Program-made: the position numbers and the translations under genes
Notes under the pieces: model-generated
Told to the model about the DNA's origin: nothing
The model's database searches: none
Seen by the model: only the letters and a program-made list of their open reading frames with translations
Origin: Wuchereria bancrofti
Lineage: Eukaryota; Nematoda; Chromadorea; Rhabditida; Onchocercidae
Direction of reading: 5' to 3'
Assembly: GCA_005281725.1 (NCBI GenBank)
Contig: SSBO01000012.1
Coordinates: 5,657,564-5,721,563 of the forward strand
DNA length: 64,000 bases
In this document: positions 50,521 to 64,000 of the stretch, piece by piece
Numbering within the stretch: position 1 is the stretch's first letter
Layout: each line of letters begins with the position of its first letter

Positions 50521-51255
50521 CTGAAACAAATATTTTTAGTGATTTTAGTGATTTAGAAAAGATGATTGATAATAAGGAAACAGTTTTTTTTGCTTGATCT
50601 CTCGATAAAGTCCCTCATTTAATCCAACTGTGGTCATTAGTTACAACAGTGATTTTTATTTGCTAGGTACAGTGAGTAACGGGTATAGCCCTTTATCCCT
50701 TTATTAATTTATTTTGAACACTAGAGGATTTCCTGAAGACAAATATGGAGCAGTTTAGCAAACTTTTGCATTTTCCGGGTAAGAGCAAAACTTCGTTGGC
50801 AGGGATATGTTTCCTTTCAACTTTCTCCGTGGAATAAAAGTGAAATTTACTGCTAAGTCTTGCCTTTCTGTTATCAACTGATGAACAGGTATATATATGC
50901 TTCAAAAAAAAAAATTTCAATGAGCAAACCCCATCGTGGCCATTTAAAGCCTTCCAAGGTTTCTTTTCTATTTTGTCCACTGACCAGTACGTATGTCACC
51001 ATTAAAATAAAGTACCAGGTTACTGACATCTTGAGGAACAAAATTCAGACTGTTTTCTGCAAATGAAGCACTTTTGCAATAAAATTTGATAAAAAGCTAC
51101 TCAGTGTATGTTCTAATAAAATTTATTAAAAAGATGTAAAGCGGTAAACAACCTGAGCTTCTATTTATGTGTTGGTGGTGGTGATGAAACAGTTTAAAGT
51201 GTTCAACAGACCGATTAAGTTTGTCAGGTGAAGTTGAGTACTGTGGCAATCATCA

Positions 51256-51443
51256 AATGGTGATATCCGAGGAACTCCTTTTTATGGTGATTGTGAGTAC
51301 CAGTTATCGGACTGGTCGATATCGATGTATTAACTGTTGAATACTGGTTTCCTTCTAAGATATTCGTTGAGATTGACCCGAAAGACCGCATAGAAATCAC
51401 TTGAGAAAATTTTTAAATATATTTCACGAATATGCTGAACGAT
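51256..51443 (+). repeat. 188-bp perfect direct repeat, copy 1
   Basis: Identical base for base to 54588-54775 by eye, same orientation. It starts AATGGTGATATCCGAGGAAC and ends ATATGCTGAACGAT. Flanks on both sides differ. The 188-bp identity in otherwise diverged sequence means a recent duplication, gene conversion or an assembly artefact. Confidence 0.92.
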
Positions 51444-53100
51444 TTGATTTAAACTCATGAACTTATAACTTGGGAGCAGGTTTGTCAACCATTATAAGGC
51501 GCAATTTAAATTAGAAACTTTCCATAAATATTGTGGTAAAGACTTAGACCGTAACAAAGTTGTTGTATAATTATTATAACGACAAAGTTACAACAATTCC
51601 AAATCTATCAAGTAAGATTTTAGGGTACTTCGATTAAGGATCGCTTTGATAAGTGAAAAAATTTCTCCTCAAACAATAATTTGTGTTACTGTTGGGGTTG
51701 GTGTTTATTTTCAGTACTACTGTATCAACAAATTTGAAATAATATTTTTTCAACATGTTCTAATAGCCCATGCAGTCCATCAGATGAAATTAGCTGAAAT
51801 CTTTTTCCTGCCGATAATTCTCGAATTTCAACTGCGAAAACTGTAGTACGTGATCCAAATTAAATATTGTGATTAGATAAAATGGCTTCGAAGCTTTAAC
51901 CAAGATTTTTGAAATCTTTTGTAGATTTCCATACATTAGTGTCTATATCTAAGATTAAAGGACTTTTGTTAATTTGTTACATATTGCTCTCATTAGTTCT
52001 GTTGAATAGATTTTAGATTATGGAAGTCGAATTTAGTTAAACAATATTACTGTAATGTATTTAAAAAAGAAGGGGATGTTTGGCACATGAGAGTTTTAGG
52101 AGGTGAAGCTTAGAGATCTGTTGCATAACGGTTATTCAATTGAGTAATTGTTTACCCGACTATGATATGATTATTAGGAAACAGAAAAGCATATTTGTTT
52201 GTATTTGTTAAACCAGGCATACGAAGAAATCAATCAACCATGATTGCTTTATCAGGACAGCTTAAGGAAAGAAAGCGCCTTGATTAACGCTTGCTGTCGT
52301 TTTACCGGTGACCTATTTATCGTTCCAATTGCATTATTCATAGTTTCAGATCGTTGGTCAACAAAATCATCTTTTTATTTCTGATTTCATTCTTTCCCAT
52401 TTGGCGATTTATAGTATAAAGTAGCAAATGATAATGGCGTTATTTGGTGATAAGCGACTTTTTATTTATAGAATGGATAACATGTGCTATCGGACGTTCA
52501 TTTCGTCATAGTATGACAAAAAAGTCGTGAAACACAACGGTGAAAGCAGTAGTAAACTTGATGAAACTTGTTAATTTCTGAAATCGAAAATAATATTTCT
52601 TGTTATTTCATGGTTACTTATATTGCATAAAGAGATTTTGATCTCTTCCTTCGGCGAATTATTTTATTAGAGAGGAAAAAATGTGTGTCCTGCGCTTACT
52701 GAAATGTTTTTTCAGTTTAGTTTTCTACCCTATGCTCATTCTCTGAAGTTGAACGAATTACAAAAGCTAGAGTTACATAGACCTTGGTTTACTGATATTC
52801 TTCTGGTTTTTGAAGAATTGAATAAAGATTATAACTGAATTGAAGCAAAGGCAAGGACAATTTTGTATTTCATAACTCCAATAAATTATGTGTTCAGTTT
52901 TGATAGTACTTCCTTCGGCTATTTGATAATAAGAACTTCACCACGCTTTTTATTTGCGATTGAGTGCTAAAAAACGTTGTTCTCATATTAAACGATGCAC
53001 TTCGTTGTCTTCTGAAATAAAATATTTACGAATTGCAACGAATGTCTCTTAAATCCTACATTTGGCAGCGATTAATTTATAGATGTTTGTATCTGTTTAG

Positions 53101-53229
<129 letters not shown>

Positions 53230-54438
53230 TGATATCATCTACTATGCAATTTGAGAAAAGTATCGATATCATGCGATAATAATAATGCAAATTTGCAAAA
53301 AATATATATATATTTTTTAGTGTTCTCGCGACCAATTTGATTGAATCAACAAAAGAAAGTAAACCAATTTTATCTGCTTCAAGTTCCTTTCAAAGAAAAA
53401 AACTGGACAGATAGTACTTTTTGTTTTTCAACTTATTTTAATAGTAAATGTAATGACACAGTAAAAATAACAAATTTCTCTTAAATCTGTCATTTGCTTA
53501 TTACAGAAGACATAATAGCTAAATTAATGCAATGAAATTACTAATTACTTTTAAAGAGCGGATTATTTTAAATAACTTTTCTTTCTTGTTTTGCTTTTAA
53601 CTGATTACTTTATTCAATTCTGATTTAAGGGTCGATTCCTCAGACTAGTCACTGATTCATTTTATCGCTTTCAATAACTCTATGACCACAAAATCTTTTG
53701 AAGAAATATATATCTAATATAACTGTTCATTTAATATAACTATTCTATCTATATCTATGAAGAATATGTTTAATATCTATTCATTTTTCATTGCGCAATC
53801 AATGATATTTTAAGAATCTTCTCAGTGAAGTTCAGGATGTGGTAGCAACATGGAAGAATGAGGCTGTCTTGCCTCCAGTGATATGTTGAATTGGAACTTG
53901 AAATGGCAATTAATCACACAGTGTGCGTGCGTCTAGCGTTTCCAATTAACTAATCTTCGCAGAAAGCTTTCTCGACAACAAGCTATTATCCTAACACTCA
54001 CTACTCACTCATTGTTCCATTTGTCTTTAATTGCTTTACCATCCACCAATCTGTCAGTTCCTACATGCATATCTATGTCTATTACAGCTCAAAAATGCAC
54101 ATGTATGTATGTAAACATACAGATATCCCTTTTATACAATTTTACAAGATGCTAACTGGGAAGCAGCGCAAGGATATTGCCATTCTGCTTTAACAGCGGT
54201 TTGAATACGACTATGAAAATGTCGTGTGCCATCGTCGTTTTTTGAATTACGTTGTCTGTTGCACATGTCTTCAATTGTAGGAATTTTATTTTCGCCATAA
54301 ATTTCTCACCCTTTCGATAATTTTAGTCTCCCCAAAAAGCAACTTTTTGGTAATCATAATTTGTACCACCACCTCACTGTTTATTCCTTACTTTCTGGTT
54401 AAGATCATAATGAACAGAAATCGCGAACTGCATCATTT

Positions 54439-54732
54439 TTATGTGACATAATGAAGCTTTGCTATAAATATTTCCAAACTTTCATTAATTATTTGCTGTT
54501 GACGTCGTAATCTACGGTTGCAAAAGATATTTGGTAGTATAAATTGAAAGTCATTCATATCTTTCCTCTGAACAAGCTCTGATAAGGAATGGTGATATCC
54601 GAGGAACTCCTTTTTATGGTGATTGTGAGTACCAGTTATCGGACTGGTCGATATCGATGTATTAACTGTTGAATACTGGTTTCCTTCTAAGATATTCGTT
54701 GAGATTGACCCGAAAGACCGCATAGAAATCAC
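54439..54732 (-). CDS. Exon-like open stretch ending at a stop, unidentified (minus strand)
   Basis: A 97-codon open frame with protein-like content: SFGSISTNILEGNQYSTVN, HNHHKKEFLGYHHSLSELVQ and a basic-helical end NRRLRRQQQIINESLEIF before TAA. The first two thirds come from the 188-bp duplicated segment. It may be the last exon of a minus-strand gene. No family recognised and no upstream exon confirmed. Confidence 0.3.
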   Translation of the reverse strand: MISMRSFGSISTNILEGNQYSTVNTSISTSPITGTHNHHKKEFLGYHHSLSELVQRKDMNDFQFILPNIFCNRRLRRQQQIINESLEIFIAKLHYVT

Positions 54733-54775
54733 TTGAGAAAATTTTTAAATATATTTCACGAATATGCTGAACGAT
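54588..54775 (+). repeat. 188-bp perfect direct repeat, copy 2
   Basis: Second copy, 3332 bp to the right of the first. On the minus strand it encodes part of the open stretch 54439-54732, whereas the first copy runs into an early stop past its left edge. This suggests the copy here is the original and the one at 51256 the duplicate. Confidence 0.92.
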
Positions 54776-56419
54776 ATCTTAAAAAATTAAATTTTGTTAG
54801 GAAAGGATCTGAAAATTGCTTTGGATCCCTATTCTATGTGTGTGCTAGCTATAGACATTTTCTATAAGGTGTGCGAATATTCAATGCTATGAAAGGCTGC
54901 TTTTGAATTTCTATGAAGTTCACTTGCAAACCAACATCAATTCTTGATGTTAAGGCAATTACATGCCAAATACTCCTCTAAATAAGCTTATGATCCTTAT
55001 GTTCCTGGGGGAAGTTTACCATTCCAGTATTTGAACACTTTAGCATAAGGCACTAGCTACTTGCTTACCTCTTTTTCACATGTATTACTACAGCTACTGC
55101 TTGTTGTAATTATTAAAATTGATTCTTTTAATGTTTATGTTAAAGAACAAGTTATAAAATTTGCATATTCTTTTTCAACCATCTACTTTTTTCTGATTTC
55201 CTAGAATGTAAAATAGAGCTGAAAACGTGAAATTATTCCAAATGAAATTAAGGACAGGCAAGGTAGAATGAATATAAATGGTGTAGATCAGCCAAAATCA
55301 AAAGGTTATCACATTGAAAGCAACTCTTATTTATGGCTTGTAGGTCAATTCAGTATTTTGGAGTGGGTGCCTCCAGCAATGAAGATAGATAGCCTATCAA
55401 TACAGCTTGATTGGTTCAGCATACATTTTCTTTTCTCCTTCCTTCCATTCCTTTATCATATCAGTCAAATAAAAAATCAGGAAGAGGGAAACAGCAAGCT
55501 GCAATTATTGTATTATTACTTGCAATTAAATCAGGACCTAATGACATCATTCCTCTAAATTTTACTGAGTAGATTAATAGATGATAAAGCTTTAAGAGCT
55601 CACCGCCTTCGACTATGTACATAAAGTTTATTTCCTTTCAATGCCAAAAAGTTGTAAATGTAATCTTAGGGAAATAAAGCAAATGCAGTCATATTTAATT
55701 AATGATAAGCAGTTCCATTAATTTTTTGCCTGCGGGATTGATTATCACTGAATACTGTGCACATTAATGGTAAGAAACACGGCACTAATGAAATGCACCC
55801 GGTTTGCAGGATGAAATGAGTCGCAATGACGGGATTGTACTTATCAAAACAATTAATTTCTGAACGTCGAGATTACTGCTCCAAAACTGAGCATTATTTA
55901 CTTAAAGACTGAAAAAAGTAATTCCTCAATCCTAAACAAAGAAGAATAAAGTAGAGCTGATTCTATTTCAGACAGATGAAGCCGATAGTTGCGATGCAAC
56001 ATCTGCGGGTATTCATAGTGAAATTCTCAAGAATACGGAAACATTTTCAATGAACAAAAACAGTCATCTTTGAAAATTTCGATAGCCAGCTCCCTCCTAA
56101 TCAACTATTTCATGTTAATGTTTTTATTTAAATGAAAATTCATTAATTACATCATTTAGTTAAATTTTTGAACGTTGTCATTTTTCGCCACGCTGATATT
56201 AAATGGATTCATTTTCAACCTGCCTATTGTAAGAATATTATTACTTTAGCTAACTGTGATTATTTTACTGACATCCAACTTGTATGAAAGTTTATTCGTT
56301 AAAGATGACTATTAGTGTCTCCTTTTTTCTTCTTGATTCGCTTTCTGGAGGATGTTGTCGTGAATTTTGGGGTTCAGTTTGAATATAACTTCTGGCTTAG
56401 AGTCGAATTGAACTTTCTT

Positions 56420-57040
56420 ATGCTGAAGAGCTTTCGTTGTTTGTTGTTGTAGTTGGTATAGACGAATGCGTTGAGTGGAAAGCCTATTGTAATGCTTTTA
56501 TCCGTTAACAGCCACGATACACAAGTATTAATCTATAGCAACAATACACTGGTAATTTTGTAGAGTACGAATAAGATGAAGAAGATGAATAAGTTGATGA
56601 GGAACTTAGAGAAATTAAATGAACTATGAATGAGGAAAAGCAGCCGAACCATACCTTGCTAAAAAAAGTGATTGAGAAAAAGGATTTTTAAATCCTTAGT
56701 GGGCAAACTGATTTTCAACAACAGTATGATTACATTGAGTAAAGAGCTATCAGATGATCTTTACTCTTTATTAGTAAGAGATGGGTTTTAATATTATCAG
56801 TTCCTCCAAGAATGACTATTAGATTAGAAAACCTTTACAATATTTCGACATTGTAAGCAAATTTGATTTGACAATCAGATAAGCTCAGCTACAATGGGGA
56901 GATGAGTGGTGGAATAGTGATTGTTTAAAGCAGATGTAATTTGAAACAGTTTTACAATTCTTTAAAGAATATTCAATTAAGATAAATTTTAGTATTATGG
57001 ATTAATACAATTTCATTTTGTAAATTATTTGGTGGTTCGC
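56420..57040 (+). repeat. Diverged dispersed repeat, copy B
   Basis: Counterpart of about 4060-4650, same orientation, blocks in the same order: the GACGAAT block, a block ending AATTTTGTAGAG, the AAGCTCAGCTACA block and a TTATGGATTAATACAA block. Internal spacing differs by indels. Confidence 0.5.
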
Positions 57041-58576
57041 GAAACTTATCTCGAGTTGTAGTTTGCGAATAGCTGAATTGAGTTGCAGCGTATAGTCATC
57101 TTAGGAATTTTAATCAACTGCTATGTCAAACAACGGTTTTTTCACGCGCTTTTTACCCACATTGCTCAGATGTAAGCTTTCTCTTTTTCCTTTTTCTTGG
57201 TATGTTTGATAATTTATCTTTATTCTTATCGAATGTTATTCCGGAAGTGATTATTTCAAAATTAAAAGAGTTAAAGAAAGGTTGCACAATTTATGTTTAT
57301 CGGCTGTTCTTTGTATTTTACAATTGTTCAAAATTTTTATCTTCTGCAGGTTTTTAAAATAAATTGGGAAATTTCTAACAAGAATCTTGCAATTACTTTT
57401 AGTATGTGGAAACGAGGCGAGCTTTGATTGAAGGAAATCTAAGAGATTTTTGATTATCTTGAATATGCACCTTGTCTTTTACAACCTCCTGAAGATCATG
57501 ATTATACGTTTATGTCTTATAGTTAAAAGATAATATGGAGGAGAAGCTATGATGACAGCACAACATAAAGAAGTGAGAATTGTAATACCTGAAAAAGGAA
57601 AGACAGATAATGCGATATGTGTTGCACTGGACTAAAGAACAACGAAATAAGAGTATTGCACTAAGTTAGAGATTATCAGTAGCGCATTATATCTGAGCAA
57701 ATGTGTATTTCAAAGTGGTGAAGTAGTGATCGCTCTAGTTTATCCATTTAAGTTAAGAAGTGACGATAAAAAGTAAAACGAGAATTTCATTATCTCTTTG
57801 ACTTAAAACGAATATGAAATAAGTAGCGAAGTGAAACAGTTTAAAAACAAAAAATCAATATCGAAAGAATAAAAGGCGTATTGCGATAGAAAGGAAAACG
57901 ACGTATAATTTTACTCATTTAGAAATTAATTAAGTACTCTGGACAAATACTTTTTTAACGTGTGATTTATATTTTCCATTCATAATGGGGGGGAATCGCT
58001 TTATTTCACATCTCTAATATTCGAGTACATGAGACATACAGTGACGAGAAACAATCTGAGGAGACAGGTTGAGGTAGTAGGAGAAATAGATAAAATAGAA
58101 CGTTCATATCTTAATGTCTGCACACTTATATGATAATACTTGCCTAGAGCTTAGTTGCTTCTCTATTTCTATTAGTTAACCCAACAGTTACCCCGTTAAC
58201 GTTGCCACCACCAACATCAATCAGTTCATGCAGCTTATGTATGTCTCGTCTGTATGTTAAGTGTACTTCTCCCACTCATTCCATCTAACTTTTTGAAAGA
58301 CTATCGAACGATTCAGTACTCTCAGTGTGGCGAATTCTCAATTGGCAGTAAGCTAACAAATCTTTGACATGTCAATATTTCTTTCCATTTAGTGCCGACT
58401 GGATATTTAAACCTTTAGTGTCCATTACTTTGCCGATTGTGTCTCTTTTTTCTATCTATCAATATGTTTTTCCGATATTTTTTTTTATTTGTAAGCAGAG
58501 AAAATGTTTCATGAATTTCAACGTTATCATCGGCCGAATGGAATTAATGGAATTTTTAAAAAAAGAAAAAGATACT

Positions 58577-59067
58577 GACATGCTTTAGAAATGAATGGTT
58601 CTCTTGTAAAATATCAGTTTTCATAAGTTGAAATACTCATTTATTTTATAGACTATTAGGCAATCAACAAGAAGTAATCCTTTATTAAGTCTTTCTAAGT
58701 ACTACAGTGTGGCAATTTTTCTGAAACTCACTCTAAAAATGCAAGGAACTCAAATAAACAAGATTGAAAATTCTTGAATTTTACATAGTTCCACACAACT
58801 GCTATGGAAAGAAAATACTTCAACTGATTTCCTTGGTTTGAATCATTCCCAAAGGCATCAAAGGTTTCATATATTGTTCGGCAATATTCAGTTACTATTT
58901 GGTTTTTTCAAGAGAGTAGCATAAAGCTACTAGTTACAAAAGCTGATCATTACTCTTTGCCTGATCTTCTCACAATTATCGATTTTAAATCTGAAAGGAA
59001 TCGCTAAAAAATCTATTCAGGTAAGACCGACATGCTTTAGAAATGAATAGTTCTCTTGTAAATTATC
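58577..59067 (+). repeat. 39-bp near-identical direct repeat pair
   Basis: GACATGCTTTAGAAATGAAT and the following 19 bases occur at 58577-58615 and 59029-59067 with two mismatches. Function unknown. Confidence 0.7.
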
Positions 59068-62000
59068 GCTAGATCTGTCATCGAGCTATTAGTAGAAGAA
59101 TTGGTGCATTCGGAATTTTTAAAAGTCAGCTGTCGGTTTGTGTGTTCTGAAGGCCTTCAATGACAACGTCTTTATGCTCAATAGCCAACGATTCTCTCGC
59201 ACCAATTGCCTCAGCTAACTCAATAATCATCTATCGCTGCGCACATTTGCCTCTCCCAACTCCATCTTTGAATTTGCTTCTTATTTCTGTCCTTATTGAA
59301 CTTTTGCAAACACCTATCCTAGCCTTTTCATTTACGGCATAATTTCTTTGTATTCAAAAATATACTTTAATAAATTTGGATATGACTTAGTCAGTTTCCA
59401 GGTGATAATTCTCATCTGCCAATCCATAAAAGTTAGATCGCTGGTTGTTCCTTTCTACAATTAAGTGGTCGCGAGCTATGAAATCTTTATTTCACTTTCA
59501 CTGCTTTTTTTCCACGTTCTCTAATTTTGAGAGGTAGCGGCTGTAGGATTCAAAAGTGTTAGGCTGATTGATTTTCAGAACCTTAGTGCTCATTTGATTT
59601 ATCGACTGTTTAATAGCACTGGTATTGGTTTGTAAATGCAGTCTGATCCACCTTTCAACCACAACCGTAATACTTCACTTCAATGTTTCATTCTTATAAA
59701 AATTTGAATATTAAAAAATCATAAAAACATAAGGTTCCATTAAGTAATACACTTTCTGAAATCGGCTATAGGATTGTACAGATACAATGATGATATTATG
59801 CAGTTGTTCATTTCGTTTACAGAGATTTGGCCTTGAATTATTTACTTAATTCTTTTTTTTTTCTTCTAAAACTTGCATGAAGAAACTCATAGTGTGACAA
59901 AAAGTTTCTCCCAGTTTTTGTTCCTTTAAAGCTGTTATAAAGTTTCAAATTATCACCTACAACAATTTTTCTTAATTCGAAGCAGAAAAATTATGTGGCT
60001 AAAAGTGAATTTTGAGCTCAATTTATTCTTATATTTACCTGACAAATTTGTGGCTACTAGATTTCAGCTTAGGAGATACTTGCTAGAATGTTTGCTAATG
60101 CATGAGTTTAGGTAAAATCTTTTCCCCAAATAGCAGGTAGGTTGCATACTGGATGAAATCATTTTGCAGTTTACACCGATAATTGATCAATCTATTACAC
60201 TCTGTGAATGAGGATCAGGATGATGTGGAGATCAGAGGAAGTAGCGATTTAAGGCAGAAAGTTTTGTCGATGGTAAACTTATATTAAAAATGCGAAGCGA
60301 ACGAAGAAAATGAATTAGATCATGAAATGTTTGTATCTCGACCTCATTAATGCATCTAAATACCCATACATGCATTGAATTATTTTCTACTTCTTTCTTC
60401 AACCAATTTCAATTCCTTGAAATGGTTTAGTTTTCCTAATCAAACTATTTGTAAGGTGTCCAACTTTTTGTTATTAATTTATCATTAAAAATTTACACTT
60501 AAATTCGACGTTGGGTAACGTAAGTATGAAACAGCATGAGCAATTTGGTAAAATGTTATGCAACAAAGATTGTGTTCACCTCTATGTAGTAAAGTTTGAT
60601 AATAAATGAGAGATAGCATGTTACGTACAAACCACAGGAAATCTATACCACATCACTGATAAAAGTATTTTCGACGGCATTAGATGGCGCAAGTTTTTTC
60701 TCTACTCGTTTGAACCAAATTTCGAACATTTTTGGTTTGACTTTGACTTCCCATTAAAAGCAAGGATGCAGTGTCCTACATCCTCCTAAAAAATTAGTGA
60801 AACGAAATCGACAGCAGTACGCCTCATCTTTCAGATTTAAGATACATCGGAAACAACTATTGTTTTAAAATTCAGCAAATTGAAAGTATATGGGTACGGA
60901 GAAAAACACATACACAGATACTGCAGACCTATTTTGTTTTTAACGTTTTCAGGATTTATCTTTCCTCACATTCAATGGAAGCATTACTCGCCTATTTATA
61001 AATATGAAGTTTGCTCAATGTTTTAAATAATTGACAAGTTTCCCTGAGCAAGAGAATTTTTCTTTATAAATTTCTAACTGGATACGTAATCTGTTGCTTA
61101 TATTTTGGAACATCATTTTAATCTTTCTATTTCGGTGACTTATTTTTAGTTTGCTTTGTCAAAGATGAAAATATTGTTTTATTGCGCTAGCGAAACATGA
61201 AAATCCCTCCCTGATTTCTGCTGAAAAGAGTTGAATATCCTTATCAGGTACTATGATCAGTTCCAGTTTCCAGCAGAACATAAAACGTGAACTTTCCGCT
61301 TAACATTGCTATTTAAAAATCTCTGAATATGAACTGCAGCATTTTCTTTCTGACCGAATACTTATTGAAGTGGAGCTGATCTAAACATATTCGGAATAGA
61401 AAGGATTGGTGTGAAAGTATGAGCTAAGTTTTCCTGGCACAAAGGACTGATAAACAATTAGAGCTAAATAAGTACTTTTGCAAATGTTTATTTCTTCCCC
61501 TGAAATTCCTCAATATCTTGATAGCATCTGTTACGAATTTTTTGAATTTTTTGTACTACTGCACAGAGCAGTCGTGATGTTTTAGCAATTTAAAATGAGA
61601 AAATTATTAATCTGTCCTAATTTTAGTTTTTAATCTATCTTTTTTTAGATTTCAATTCAACCGTTGAAATTTGATGTTATTCCAATGCAATAAACATCGT
61701 ATGGCCAACTGAAGGAAGAAAATGGTTGTTAGGGAAATATGAAAATAGTATATTTTCTTGTTCCAGCAGAAAGTGTTGGTTGTTCCTTACTTATTCCATA
61801 TCAGTTGTCGGGGCGTGCAGACAATGCAAATTCTATAGAAACCTGGATATTTGTTGCTGAATGAATGAAGTACTACTGCTCAAAATGATTGTTCAGCACT
61901 TGATATAATATATCAACGTGCAGTTAAGTCTTCCTAAAACATTATAAGATATTAGCTTGGTCAATCACTTTGATGTCATTATTTCCTGATTTTTTTTAGA

Positions 62001-62166
62001 TTTAAAAAAAAAACTTAAAAAAGAAGCAAAGTGCGTTACTTTTACTTCACACTAAACGCTTAAATTTAGCTGAAAAATCACTGCTATTATAAGTGAAAAG
62101 TCTAAAATGACTGTTAGAAGCAATAACCTTAGAAATTATAACTGATATTCAATCTGATTTTGATAG

Positions 62167-62665
62167 GCTGCAAATCCCAGCAATATTGGATGTTAGTGTT
62201 TGTTGCAACTATTGTACTACATACTTCTATCTGGTTTAGAACCTATGCGAAGCTTTGGGTAAGTAAGGGGTAGAAAGGTAAACTTGCTAACTGAAATTTT
62301 CTATCTGTCAACAAGTGAAATCTTAATGACTTCTGTAAGAATTTAACATCTTGCAAAATCTGTAAGGCAGCAAATTAGTGCCTAATCAAATTCAATAACA
62401 TGGTGAAGTAGAGCATAGTAGTTACTTGCTGTTTTTGTTCCTCAACAATATAGAGCAAATAATTTCAATAGTAGTAACCGGGTGAATTTTTGCAGTCATT
62501 TCGGGAATCACAGTCGTATTTCAGGATCATGATCGGAATCGCAATCCTTTCACAATATTTTTTGCAGCAATGTTTTCGGCTACAGATCAAATCAACTTGC
62601 CGAGAACATTTGCTATATTACAGCTTAGAAAAACCTATAAGTCTTCCTCAATCTTCCGCATTAAC
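62167..62665 (+). pseudogene. Two exons resembling P-glycoprotein (ABCB) TM5-TM6; gene incomplete here
   Basis: Exon 62167-62258 ends in phase 0 at a GTAAGT donor with a hydrophobic segment closing SIWFRTYAKLW. Exon 62525-62665, after a TTTCAG, begins DHDRNRNPFTIFFAAMFSAT and ends SSSIFRIN at a GTTTGT donor. The joined sequence mirrors the TM5/TM6 part of ABCB transporters: an aromatic Trp-x-x-Thr, then 16 residues, then Phe-Phe, then about 30 residues to an Ile-Phe-x-Ile that precedes the nucleotide-binding domain. The spacing equals that of human ABCB1 as I recall it. No Walker A, signature motif or other membrane segments were found within the window, so it may be a relic, or a gene continuing to the right with large introns. 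These proteins export lipophilic compounds. Confidence 0.4.
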
Positions 62666-64000
62666 GTTTGTAGCTACCCAAAGCTTTTCAATGTTACACC
62701 AATTACTACTGAAGCTTAGTGAAACAATATGTATATTGACGAATTCATCTTGGATGCATGAGCATGCCGCCTGTGGAAAAGGATCATCTTTCATTTAAGT
62801 ATGCTTTACTAAATTCCGGATAACTGATTTTGTACTTATTTATTTCGTGAAATCATATATATTTTCCTTAAAATTGTTCAGTTTTGATATCAGACCCGTC
62901 TTGCAAATACTTCGTTATTAACCCGTTCTGACCTAATTACATCTCTTCAGTTAAAGTAATACCAGTCTCTCAATAACAAATTTTCCATAATAATGTTATT
63001 ATAGAAAAACACGAAAACAACTGTTCTATTACTGCTACATTGCGATATCTATGTAGTCTTCCAAAAATTGGCAGTCTGCATCCAATGAAATCTCATAATC
63101 TTTTCTTCCATTTATTCTACCTAACACAGAAATTTCCGTCTCTTTTGACCAATAGCACATTTTTGTATTCATTCTTTCTCCTAAAGTTTAAATTGCCCCT
63201 TTAAATTTATCTTCTGCTAATCCCAAATTAACTCCTAAAAAAAAGTCTGGTTTCGATTTTCTCAGGTTCTCGTTTAATGAAGGTAATCGGAGAAATGACT
63301 AGACTTTTTTTTTTGTTTTTTAGTTGGACATCACTACTTAATGATTTGGTTGATAAATTTTGCCTGAACAACTGAATTAACGATAAATTTTTAAAACTTC
63401 ATGACAAATTGATACAACTGCAGTAAATATGTTATTTCAACCTTTATTTGCTTTATTTTGCGATTTTAAAGCAGATTCCCTCTCTTACCTCATCCGCTAC
63501 TGAAAATAATTTTCACAGAATAAATGGTAATATCCTCATTCTAATAGTTCCAAAAACGGTTTAAAATCTGATTTTATTCGTTATATTCTTTATTAAAGCA
63601 TAGTACAAATTATCTATAACTTGATTGAAGTGAACATCAATTTAGCAATTACATTTGACTTTTGAAGTGTTATGTGTTGGTAATAATAAGAGCAGATCGA
63701 TTTGCCTCAACTGTTTTGATTGAAATTTTTGGGAGGCAATTTTTATGAGAAGTTAATGCATGCAGCAGAAGCCAAATAAACGAGTTGCATGCAACGTTAC
63801 TTCTTGTGAATTGCGTAACACGATATTTTTCTCCTTTTAAGTAATGAATCAAAATTCAACTTCAAAAACTGTATTTCCATTTTGTTTTCTGTTTTCTCGA
63901 TGAATTAATCATCATCTTGTGTTTTATGATTATGTGTAACTGTATTCTTCCATCGTTAGAGATCAGTCATACTTTGTACCAAATAAATTTTCTGCCTTTT
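62666..64000. other. Right end, nothing recognised
   Basis: AT-rich. I looked for a Walker A motif continuing the P-glycoprotein-like exons and saw none. No other gene or RNA recognised. Confidence 0.45.

Larger units (their letters stand above)
54776..62166. other. Gene-poor region
   Basis: Only short ORFs. If the P-glycoprotein-like exons at 62167-62665 belong to a live gene, exons for its earlier membrane segments should lie here, but I could not identify any. Contains the second copy of the dispersed repeat (56420-57040) and a 39-bp repeat pair (58577 and 59029). Confidence 0.4.

Overview
The window looks like nuclear DNA of a nematode, probably a parasitic AT-rich species of the filarial type. 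That placement is inferred from base composition, short TTTCAG-type 3' splice sites, many small exons and a gene set of nematode or general animal type. There are no prokaryotic operons. Protein-coding genes had to be pieced together exon by exon. The joins given here are those where splice consensus, reading phase and family similarity agree.

Layout. (1) 1-1109, +: last exons of an aldo-keto reductase whose front lies off the left edge. (2) About 9207-13712, +: a DEG/ENaC (degenerin) channel subunit in at least 16 exons, with both membrane segments, the His-Gly gating motif and the Cys-rich ectodomain. (3) 14828-18274, -: an Egalitarian homologue (RNA/dynein adaptor with a 3'-5' exonuclease-like fold) in ten phase-consistent exons. 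It is tail to tail with the channel gene. (4) 27441-30906, +: a CRELD gene with two mutually exclusive last exons, one coding a two-span membrane anchor and one a soluble tail ending in a KDEL-like tetrapeptide. (5) About 34798-45662, +: an NHERF-type PDZ scaffold (nrfl-1-like). One complete PDZ domain, the tail of a second PDZ and an ERM-binding C-terminus are visible. (6) 47335-48491, +: a short NK-class homeobox gene.

The right quarter (49-64 kb) is gene-poor. It holds unidentified exon-like open stretches on the minus strand, a perfect 188-bp direct duplication, two phase-matched exons resembling the TM5/TM6 part of a P-glycoprotein (near 62.2-62.7 kb), and one copy of a diverged dispersed repeat whose partner is near 4.1 kb.

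The genes do not form an obvious pathway, but several act at the neuron, muscle or epithelial surface: a degenerin channel, CRELD (a receptor maturation chaperone in C. elegans) and an ERM-linked PDZ scaffold. I see no tRNA, rRNA or CRISPR, and no intact transposase or reverse transcriptase. No clearly undescribed system is present. The most testable novelties are the CRELD isoform switch, the loss of a catalytic acid in the Egalitarian exonuclease fold, and the P-glycoprotein-like exons.
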